From the NCBI RefSeq assembly GCF_023509015.1, contig NZ_CP094975.1, positions 3,899,501-3,963,500 of the forward strand: a stretch of DNA of 64,000 nt, in the 5' to 3' direction. Of this stretch, positions 54,240 through 62,403 are shown piece after piece. How positions within the stretch are numbered: position 1 is the first letter of the stretch; each line of letters starts with the position of its first letter. Source of the DNA: Pseudomonas abieticivorans. GTDB taxonomy: Bacteria > Pseudomonadota > Gammaproteobacteria > Pseudomonadales > Pseudomonadaceae. The notes under the pieces were generated by a model. The model was given only the letters and a program-made list of their open reading frames with translations, was not told the DNA's origin and searched no databases. Position numbers and translations under genes: made by a program.

Positions 54240-55730
54240 ATGGCGTTGGACATGACCAGTGTGTTGTTGGGGCTGCTGATGGCGGCGTTGCCGAGCCTGG
54301 GGCTAGCGTGGCAGTTGCAGCGCCGGCTAAGCCGCTTGCAGGCCGACAGCGCGCTGCTGGATGAGCGTTTGAGCACCGCGCAGATGGCCCAGGACGGCTT
54401 GAGCGCGCAACTGGATGCCTGCCGTGACGAGATCAGCGACCTGGGCCAGGCCAATGGCGCCAAGCAGGCCGAACTGGCCGCCCAGCGCCGTGAGCTCGAG
54501 ATGCTCCAGGTTGAACGCGACAATGCCCGCGACGCTGCCCATGCCTGGTCGATCGAGCGCGCCGCCAAGGAGTCGGAGCTGCGCCATCTGGGCGCGCAGT
54601 GTGCCGGCCTGAGCGCCGAACTGCGTGAGCAGCAGGACAGCCATCAGCAACGTCTGACCGACCTGCAGGGCTCGCGTGATGAACTGCGCGCGCAGTTTGC
54701 CGAACTCGCGGGCAAGATCTTTGATGAGCGCGAGCAGCGCTTTGCCGAAACCAGCCAGCAGCGCCTGGGGCAGTTGCTCGACCCCTTGAAGGAGCGGATT
54801 CAGTCGTTCGAGAAGCGGGTCGAGGAAAGCTACCAGCAAGAGGCTCGCGAACGCTTCTCCCTGAGCAAGGAGTTGGAGCGCCTGCAACAACTCAACCAAC
54901 GCCTGAGCGATGAGGCTACCAACCTCACCCAGGCGCTCAAGGGCCAGAAAACCCAAGGTAACTGGGGCGAGCTGATTTTGGAGCGGGTGCTGGAGCACGC
55001 GGGCCTGGAGAAGGGGCGCGAATACCAGACCCAGGTCAACCTGAAAGGGCCCGATGGCGAGCGCTTCCAGCCCGACGTGCTGATCATGCTGCCCGGCGAC
55101 AAGCAAGTGGTGGTGGACTCCAAGGTCAGCCTCACGGCCTACCAGCAGTACATTGCCGCCGATGACAAAGACATTGCCCAGGCCGCGCTCAAGCAGCACG
55201 TGCTGTCATTGCGCAACCATGTCAAAGGTTTGTCGGGCAAGGATTACAACCGCCTGGAGGGCCTGCATAGCCTTGATTTCGTCTTGCTGTTCGTGCCCAT
55301 CGAGGCCGCGTTTGCGGCGGCGTTGCAGGCCGAGCCCAACCTGTTCCAGGAAGCCTTCGACCGCCAGATCGTCATCGTCAGCCCTACCACGCTGCTGGCC
55401 ACGTTGCGGGTCATCGACAGTTTGTGGAAGCAGGAACGCCAGAGCCAGAATGCCCGCGAGATCGCCGAACGCGCCGGTTGGCTGTACGACAAGTTCGTCT
55501 TATTCATTCAAGATCTGGACGAGGTTGGCAACCGCTTGCAGCAATTGGACAAAGCCTACAGCGCGGCCCGCAACAAGCTGACCGAGGGGCGCGGCAACCT
55601 GGTCAGCCGCAGCGAGCAGCTCAAGCTGTTGGGCGCGCGGGCCAGCAAAAGCCTGCCGGCCGACCTGCTGGAGCGGGCCATGACCGACGCCGACGGCGTG
55701 TCAATTCCGGCTGAGGTGCCGGTTGAGTAA
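54240..55730 (+). CDS. rmuC: DNA recombination protein RmuC
   Basis: This is a 496-residue protein. A short N-terminal membrane helix (about 5-25) is followed by a long coiled coil (about 25-190) and the RmuC nuclease-like domain (about 200-470). The latter has GNWGELILERVLEHAGLEKG, PDVLIMLPGDKQVVVDSKVS and VSPTTLLATLRVIDSLWKQE, matching the restriction-endonuclease-like fold core. It limits DNA inversions at short inverted repeats. GGAG precedes ATG 54240 by five bases. Its last 30 bases overlap the convergent sensor kinase gene. Confidence 0.94.
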   Translation: MALDMTSVLLGLLMAALPSLGLAWQLQRRLSRLQADSALLDERLSTAQMAQDGLSAQLDACRDEISDLGQANGAKQAELAAQRRELEMLQVERDNARDAAHAWSIERAAKESELRHLGAQCAGLSAELREQQDSHQQRLTDLQGSRDELRAQFAELAGKIFDEREQRFAETSQQRLGQLLDPLKERIQSFEKRVEESYQQEARERFSLSKELERLQQLNQRLSDEATNLTQALKGQKTQGNWGELILERVLEHAGLEKGREYQTQVNLKGPDGERFQPDVLIMLPGDKQVVVDSKVSLTAYQQYIAADDKDIAQAALKQHVLSLRNHVKGLSGKDYNRLEGLHSLDFVLLFVPIEAAFAAALQAEPNLFQEAFDRQIVIVSPTTLLATLRVIDSLWKQERQSQNAREIAERAGWLYDKFVLFIQDLDEVGNRLQQLDKAYSAARNKLTEGRGNLVSRSEQLKLLGARASKSLPADLLERAMTDADGVSIPAEVPVE

Positions 55731-58700
55731 GGCCCGCAACGCGGCGGGCTTGACCGGCTTGGCCAGGTAGTCCAACCCGGCGGCATGCACGTTGGCCAGC
55801 ACCTCGGCGCGGCCATCGGCGCTGATTACCATGCCGGGCACTGGCTGGCCCAGGCGCATGCGCAACCACCCCATCAATTGCGGGCCAGTATCGCCAGCGT
55901 CCAGGTGGTAGTCGATCAGAACCAGGTGCGGGCGCACGCCCGCGTCCAGCCAGGCGACGACCTCATCGCGGTTGCGCGCCGTCCACACCTCGCACCCCCA
56001 GCGGCTGAGCAGGCTTTGCATGCCCAGCAAGCATGCTGTCTTCATTGTCGATGCACAGGATGCCCAGGCCCGCGAGGTTTTGCCCGGTGCTGGGCGCCAA
56101 GCGTGGCGCGGGTGCAGGTTCGGCGCTGGCCAGTGGCACAAGCACGCTGAACACGCTGCCCTTGCCCGGCCACGAGCGCACCTGCAATGGGTGGCCGAGG
56201 ATGCGGCACAAACCGTCGGCGATCGCCAGGCCAAGGCCCAGGCCTTTTTCGGCGCGGGTCTGGTGGCTGTCCAGGCGCTTGAACTCCTCGAAGATGACTT
56301 GAAGTTTGTCATCAGGGATGCCCGGGCCGCGGTCCCAGACTTCCAGGCTCAATGCGTTGTGCTTGCGCCGCACGCCCAGCAGGATCGGCCCTTTGCCGTA
56401 GCGAAAGGCGTTGGTCAGGAAATTCTGCAGGATGCGCCGCAGCAGCTTGGCGTCGCTGTCGATACGTAGCCCGGTGCCCTGCACGTGAAAGTCCAGGCCT
56501 TGTTGCTGGGCCAAGGCGGTGAACTCGACACCGAGGATGTCGAACAGCTCGTTGACCGCGAAGGGCTTGCGGTCTGGGGTGATCTTGCCGTTTTCCAGGC
56601 GCGAGATGTCCAGCAGGTCGCTGATCAGGTCTTCCACCGAGCGTAATGAACTGTCCATGTGCTGCACCAATTGCCGCGCTTCGGCCGACAGCCCGTCGCC
56701 TTGGTGCGAGAGCGCGGCAGAAAATAATCGGGCGGCGTTCAGGGGTTGCATCAGGTCATGGCTGACCGCGGCCAGGAAGCGCGTCTTGGATTTGCTGATG
56801 GCCTCGGCGGTGCCCTTGGCCTCGGTCAGTGCCAGGTTTAACTGCGACAGCTCGTGGGTGCGTTCGGCGACCCGCTGCTCCAGGCTCTCGTTGGATTCCT
56901 TGAGGGCCTGCTCGGCCTCGCGGAACGCGGTGATGTCGGTAAAACTCATGACGAAGCCGCCGCCGGGCATGGGGTTGCCGATCAGTTCGATCACCCGGCC
57001 ATTGGGGAACAGCCTTTCGGAGGTGTGCGCGCGGCCCTGGCGCATCCAGTGTAGGCGCCGGGCCACGTGCACTTCGGCCTCACCGGGGCCGCACAGGCCA
57101 CGCTCAGCGTTGTAACGGATGATGTCGGCAATCGGCCGCCCCACGCTGATCAGCCCATCGGGGTAGTTGAACAACTCCAGGTAGCGGCGATTCCAGGCCA
57201 CCAGGCGCAACGACTGGTCGACCACGCTGATGCCCTGGGTGATGTTTTCGATGGCGCCTTGCAACAGGGCGCGGTTGAACTGGAGCACTTCGCTGGCTTC
57301 GTCGGCGATACGCACGACATCTTCCAGCTGCATGTCGCGGCCTTCGATGGCTGCCTTGACCACCGCACGGGTCGACGAGGCGCCCAGCACACCGGCCAGC
57401 AGGCGTTCGGTGTGGGCGATCCAGTCACTGTCGGCATTCTGGTTGGGGTTGAAACCCTTACCTTGGCGATAGGCGAAGCGGATGAAGCTTTGCCGTGCGC
57501 GCTCTTCACCGACGAAACGCGACGCCAGTTGCAACAGGTCATCGATTTGCACCGCCAGCAGCGGCCGGCTGCCGGGGCGTGCCGGGGTTTGCTGGCCGAT
57601 GAAGCGCCCGGCCTGCCAGTGTTCCGACACCCGCGTGCGCGACAGCACCGAAACCCATGCAAACAGGATGAAGTTGCCGGCCAGCGACAGCACCACGCCC
57701 TGGGTGAGCGGGGTGATGGGCAGGTTGAGCGGGTTGCCGTGCAGCCAGGTCAGGCCCGGGAAGGTCTTGAGCGGCCACCCCAGGCTGTGGGCGAAAATCG
57801 GCAGGATCAGCGTGTAAAACCAAAGGAAAGTGCCCGCCGCAAGGCCGGCGAACACGCCGCGGCGGTTGGCCTGCTTCCAGTACAGCGCGCCGAGCATGGC
57901 CGGGGTCAGTTGGGTGACGGCGGCGAAGGCGATCTGGCCGATGGTCGCCAGGCTCGCGGTGTTGCCCAGCAAGCGATAGCACACGTAGGCCAGCAGCAGG
58001 ATCACCACGATGCTGACCCGGCGCACGGTCAGCATCCAGTGGCGGAACAGCTCGAACGGGCGCTCGGAATTGTGCCGGCGTAGCAACCAGGGCAGCAGCA
58101 TGTCGTTGGACACCATGGTCGACAGGGCCACGCTGGCGACAATGACCATGCCGGTGGCGGCCGACGCACCGCCGATGAATGCCAGCAAGGCCAGCGCCGG
58201 GTGCGCCTCGGCCAGGGGCAGGCTGATGACGAAGGAGTCGGGGATCACCGAGTCGGGCAGCAGCATTTGCCCGGCCAGGGCGATGGGTACCACGAACAGC
58301 GCGGCCAGGATCAGGTAGGCTGGAAACACCCAGCGCGCCAGGCGCAGGTCTTGCGGGTCACTGTTCTCCACCACGGTGACGTGAAACTGGCGCGGCAGGC
58401 AGATGATCGCCATCATCGCCACGCCCGTCTGCACCACCATGGACGGCCAGTTGATGGTTTCCTGCCAATAGGTTTCCAGGCGTGGGGCGATTTCGGCCTG
58501 GTTGAGCAGATCGCCGAAGCCGTCGTACAGCCCGTAGGTGACGAACGCGCCAACCGCCAGAAAGGCGAACAGCTTGACCAATGCCTCGAACGCGATCGCC
58601 AGGACCATGCCGCGGTGGTGTTCGGTGACGTCCAGGCTGCGGGTACCGAACACGATGGTGAACAGCGCCAGTATCAGCGACACCACCATGGCCGTGTCCT

Positions 58701-59175
58701 GCACGCGCGAGCCGGTGGCGTCGGCGCTGGCGCCGATCAACAGGTTGACCCCCAGCACGATGCCCTTCAGTTGCAAGGCAATGTAGGGCAGCACGCCGAC
58801 CAGGCAAATCAGCGCCACCACCACGGCCAGGGTTTGCGACTTGCCGTAGCGCGCGGCAATGAAGTCGGCGATGGACGTGATGTTTTCCTGCTTGCTGATC
58901 AGCACCATCTTTTGCTGCACCCACGGTGCAAACACCATCAGCAGTACGGGGCCCAAGTAGATCGGCAGGAATGACCAGAGCTGTTCGGCGGCCTGGCCCA
59001 CGGCACCGAAGAAGGTCCAACTGGTGCAGTACACCGCCAGCGACAGGCTGTACACCCAGGCCCGCAACCGAGGGGGCAGGGGCGTGCCGCGGCGGTCGCC
59101 GTAAAAGGCGATGGCGAACATGACGGCCATGTAGGCCAGGGCGACGGCGGCGATCAGCCCGCTGGACAGCGACAT
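55701..59175 (-). pseudogene. Sodium/solute symporter-hybrid histidine kinase (CrbS/MxtR type) with a +1 frameshift
   Basis: GGAG lies seven bases before ATG 59175. The first about 520 residues are a 12-13 helix SSS-family symporter domain (KQENITSIADFIAARYGKSQ, YTLILPIFAHSLGWPLKTF). A PAS domain and coiled coil follow, then HisKA (FLAAVSHDLMQPLNAARLFS) and the ATPase domain (LEVWDRGPGIPDDKL, GLGLGLAIADGLCRILGH). The C-terminal receiver is entered as ILCIDNEDSMLAG and then goes out of frame; the rest (MQSLLSRWGCEVWTA, VLIDYHLDAGDTGPQ) lies in the next frame down to 55701. One surplus base in CCC at 56023-56025 explains this. Corrected, it is about 1157 residues. Relatives control acetate and amino acid use through CrbR-type regulators. 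As written, the phospho-acceptor Asp is lost. Confidence 0.88.
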
Positions 59176-59282
59176 CTGGGGACTCCGGGGGTAGCAGGGT
59201 GGCGCGGTGAACGTGTTCGCGATCCATCAGTCTGGCACGAAGCCACGCCGTTCGTCAGCGCCGACCAAGGTCTGACTGCGGC

Positions 59283-59828
59283 CTATCGCCCCAGGCTCAA
59301 GTCCACGAACCCATGAATCTGCTCGACACTGGGTGGCGCCTCGGCAAACAAGGTGCGGTAAACGATGGGTGACACGATCAGGTTCAGCAGGTGATCGGTG
59401 CTTGGGGTTTGCTCATCGCGAGCCTGGGCGCGCACGATGATGCTCTGCAACTGCCCGCGCAGCACCGAGGCGCATTGGCTGGAGCAACCGCTGCTGATGA
59501 AGTCGCGCATCATGTTGCGCCCAGGCTCGGAGGTCATTTCGTCCAGGTACTGTTCGGCCCAGGCCACCAGGTCGCCGCGCAGGCTGCCGGTGTCGGCCGG
59601 GTCGGTGTCTGGGCGCAGGCGGGCGAGGGTGACGTCGGCCAGCAGCGCCGACAGTTCGCCCCAGCGCCGGTAAATGGTCGACGGCGTGACGCCTGCGCGC
59701 GCCGCGATCATGGGCACGGTCAGGTCGTCGCGCTCCTGTTCAATGAGCAGGGCGCGCACGGCGGCGTGCACCGATTCTTGCACGCGGGCACTGCGGCCGC
59801 CCGTGCGGATACCTTCTTTAATAGCCAT
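59283..59828 (-). CDS. TetR-family transcriptional regulator
   Basis: This is a 181-residue protein with the N-terminal TetR helix-turn-helix (LTVPMIAARAGVTPSTIYRR, residues about 36-56). A helical ligand/dimer domain follows, ending YRTLFAEAPPSVEQIHGFVD. It is divergent from an MFS efflux-type gene across a 91-base gap with a palindrome, so it probably represses that transporter and is induced by its substrate. The ligand is unknown. The sensor kinase gene lies downstream on the same strand after about 107 bases. Confidence 0.9.
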   Translation of the reverse strand: MAIKEGIRTGGRSARVQESVHAAVRALLIEQERDDLTVPMIAARAGVTPSTIYRRWGELSALLADVTLARLRPDTDPADTGSLRGDLVAWAEQYLDEMTSEPGRNMMRDFISSGCSSQCASVLRGQLQSIIVRAQARDEQTPSTDHLLNLIVSPIVYRTLFAEAPPSVEQIHGFVDLSLGR

Positions 59829-59845
59829 GGCTTAGACCTTAACAC

Positions 59846-59859
59846 AAAGCGTTTGCTTT
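59846..59859. promoter_or_regulatory. Candidate TetR operator
   Basis: AAAGC-GTTT-GCTTT is a perfect 5-bp inverted repeat in the divergent tetR-MFS gap, 18 bases before the tetR start. The location suits a repressor site controlling both genes. Inferred from symmetry only. Confidence 0.4.
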
Positions 59860-59919
59860 AAGCGTGATGGGGGTGCAGACTCTGTTAACGCAAAAAAGTA
59901 GCTTTTGTGGAGCATGCTC

Positions 59920-61101
59920 ATGATACCTGTCTTTTCTCATCGCACCAGCCTGACCTACCTGTCGGTGGTGTTGTTGACCTTTTTGGCCGCCTCCAGCGCG
60001 CCGACGCCCTTGTACCACCTGTATCAGGAGACCTGGCAGTTCTCACCCGCCATGCTCACCCTGGTCTTTGGCGTGTACGCCTTGAGCCTGTTGGTGGCGT
60101 TGCTGACAGTGGGGGCCTTGTCGGACTACATCGGTCGCCGGCCGGTGCTGCGCGCAGCCTTGTTGCTGAACATGGTCTCCATGCTGCTGTTTATCTACGC
60201 CCATGACGTGGGCTGGTTGCTGGCCGCGCGCATCCTGCAAGGGTTTGCCACCGGCATGGCGACCAGCTCCCTGGGGGCTGCGCTGTTGGACAACGACCGG
60301 CAAAAAGGCCCGCTGCTCAACAGCCTGGCGCCTTTGCTGGGGATGGCCGTGGGCGGTCTGGGAGCTGGGCTGCTGGTGGAATATGCGCCGCAACCGATGC
60401 ACCTGACCTACGAAGTGCTGCTGGGCCTTTTGGCCGTGCAGGCGATTTTGCTGGTGTGCTTGCCGGAGAGTGTCAGTGCCCAACCCGGGGCCTGGGCTTC
60501 GTTGCGGCCCAAGCTGAGCATCCCGTCGCAGGCGCGGGCAGCAGTGTGGCGCATGTTGCCAGTGAACATGGCGGTGTGGATGACCGGTGGTTTCTTCCTC
60601 TCGCTGGCACCGTCGCTGGTACGCGCAGCGACGGGGTCCACCTCCAACCTGCTGGGCGGTGCCTTGGTCGCGACCCTGACCTTGAGCGGCGCGGCGGCGA
60701 TCTATGGCTTGCGCAACACGCCCGCTGAAAAATCCCTGACCCTGGGCGCGATGCTGCTGGCCACTGGGGTCGCAATGGTGTTGGTGGCGGCCGACACGGC
60801 AACCCTGAGCCTGTTCTTTATCGGTGCGGTAGTGGCCGGCGCGGGCTTTGGTTCGGGCTTCCTGGGCGCGGCGCGCAGTGTATTGCCGCTGGCGCACGCC
60901 CATGAACGGGCCGGTTTGATGGCGACCTTTTATGTGCTCAGCTACCTGGCTTTTTGCGTGCCAGCGATCTTGGCCGGGTTTATGGTGCGCAGCGCCGGGC
61001 TGATCGAAACCAGCAATGGCTACGGCCTGCTGCAAATCCTGTTGTGCAGCGTCGCGTTGTTCGGCATGTGGCGGCGCCGCGCGACGCGGGCGCTGGCTTG
61101 A
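59920..61101 (+). CDS. MFS transporter (probable drug efflux)
   Basis: This is a 393-residue inner-membrane protein with about 12 helices. ATG 59920 has GGAG seven bases upstream; ATG 59914 and GTG/TTG codons earlier do not. FLAASSAPTPLYHLYQETWQ near the N-terminus and LSDYIGRRPVLRAALLLNM (the MFS motif A loop) define the family. GFATGMATSSLGAALLDND is typical of DHA-type members. Regulation by the divergent TetR protein is likely. The substrate is unknown. Confidence 0.88.
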   Translation: MIPVFSHRTSLTYLSVVLLTFLAASSAPTPLYHLYQETWQFSPAMLTLVFGVYALSLLVALLTVGALSDYIGRRPVLRAALLLNMVSMLLFIYAHDVGWLLAARILQGFATGMATSSLGAALLDNDRQKGPLLNSLAPLLGMAVGGLGAGLLVEYAPQPMHLTYEVLLGLLAVQAILLVCLPESVSAQPGAWASLRPKLSIPSQARAAVWRMLPVNMAVWMTGGFFLSLAPSLVRAATGSTSNLLGGALVATLTLSGAAAIYGLRNTPAEKSLTLGAMLLATGVAMVLVAADTATLSLFFIGAVVAGAGFGSGFLGAARSVLPLAHAHERAGLMATFYVLSYLAFCVPAILAGFMVRSAGLIETSNGYGLLQILLCSVALFGMWRRRATRALA

Positions 61102-61206
61102 ATCGCATATCGGTTAAATCTATGGGTTATAGAGAAATTACCCGTTTAGTAGATATTCGAAAGGGGCCTACCATGGCCTGACCTCACACGAGGACAGGAG
61201 ACCGCC

Positions 61207-62364
61207 ATGCAACGCCCCGTATTCACGGCCACCCGGCCGTTCAGCCAACTGCAGCACCCCCGCGAAGTGATTCGCCAATTCACCCCCAACTGGTTTGCCG
61301 TGGTGATGGGCACCGGGGTGCTGGCCCTCGCCTTGTCGCTGATGTCACCCACGTGGCCCGCAGTGCACGCGTTGGCGCGCGGGCTGTGGTTGCTTGGCAT
61401 GGCGCAATTCGTGCTGTTTTCGGCGCTGTACCTGGCGCGCTGGGTGTTGTTTTTTGACGAGGCGCGGCGCATTTTCGGCCACTCCACGGTGTCGATGTTC
61501 ATTGGCACCATCCCCATGGGCCTGGCCACGTTGCTCAACGGGTACTGGTTGTTCGGCCTGCCGCAGTGGGGCGATGGCGCCGTGCCGCTGGTCGAGGCGC
61601 TTTGGTGGCTGGACGTGGGCATGGCGCTGCTGTGCGGCGTGGGCATTCCGTTTTTGATGTTTACCCGCCAGGCCCATAGCATTGACCAGATGACTGCGGT
61701 CTGGCTTTTGCCGGTGGTGGCCGCCGAAGTGGCCGCGGCCAGTGGCGGGTTGCTGGCGCCGCACCTGGCCGACCCGGCGGCGCAGTTGCGCGTGCTGGTC
61801 ACCAGTTACGTGCTGTGGGCCTTTTCGGTGCCGGTCGCGTTCGCCATCCTCACCATCCTGCTGCTGCGCATGGCCTTGCACAAACTGCCCCATGAAAACA
61901 TGGCCGCTTCGAGTTGGCTGGCATTGGGGCCGATTGGTACCGGTGCGCTGGGCATGCTGGTATTGGGGGCCCATGCGCCGCAGGTGTTCGCGGCCAACGC
62001 GGTCCTGCCGGTGGTGGGCCAGGTGGCCCAGGGCCTGGGCGTGATCGCGGCCATCAGCCTGTGGGGCTTTGGCCTGTGGTGGATGCTGCTGGCGGTACTG
62101 ATCACCTTGCGCTACCTGCGCAGCGGCATCCCCTTCAACCTGGGCTGGTGGGGCTTTATCTTCCCGTTGGGCGTTTACACCCTGGCCACGGTGCGCCTGG
62201 GCGAGGTACTGCACATGAGCTTCTTCACGGTGGTGGGGCAGGTGTTGGTGGTGGTGTTGGCGTTGATGTGGCTGATGGTGTTTGGCAAGACCGTGCGTGG
62301 GGCCTGGCGGGGGGAGTTGTTTGTTTCTCCATGCATCAGTGTCGCTAAATGTCAGCGCAGTTGA
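61207..62364 (+). CDS. TDT-family (TehA/SLAC1-like) transporter
   Basis: This is a 385-residue membrane protein with about ten helices; CAGGAG precedes ATG 61207. PREVIRQFTPNWFAVVMGTG at the N-terminus, the loop FIGTIPMGLATLLNGYWLFG and VLWAFSVPVAFAILTILLLR are typical of the tellurite-resistance/dicarboxylate transporter family, which includes sulfite exporters, TehA and plant SLAC1 anion channels. The substrate is open (tellurite, sulfite or C4-dicarboxylate). It is on the same strand as the MFS-acyltransferase gene 39 bases downstream. Confidence 0.85.
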   Translation: MQRPVFTATRPFSQLQHPREVIRQFTPNWFAVVMGTGVLALALSLMSPTWPAVHALARGLWLLGMAQFVLFSALYLARWVLFFDEARRIFGHSTVSMFIGTIPMGLATLLNGYWLFGLPQWGDGAVPLVEALWWLDVGMALLCGVGIPFLMFTRQAHSIDQMTAVWLLPVVAAEVAAASGGLLAPHLADPAAQLRVLVTSYVLWAFSVPVAFAILTILLLRMALHKLPHENMAASSWLALGPIGTGALGMLVLGAHAPQVFAANAVLPVVGQVAQGLGVIAAISLWGFGLWWMLLAVLITLRYLRSGIPFNLGWWGFIFPLGVYTLATVRLGEVLHMSFFTVVGQVLVVVLALMWLMVFGKTVRGAWRGELFVSPCISVAKCQRS

Positions 62365-62403
62365 GTACTCTAGCGTCGACTAAATAAAGCAGGACCACGG
62401 ACG

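Noticed and set aside
53860..54240. RsmY/RsmZ-type small RNA in the AT-rich region before rmuC
   Set aside because: No series of GGA loops and no rho-independent terminator in the region.
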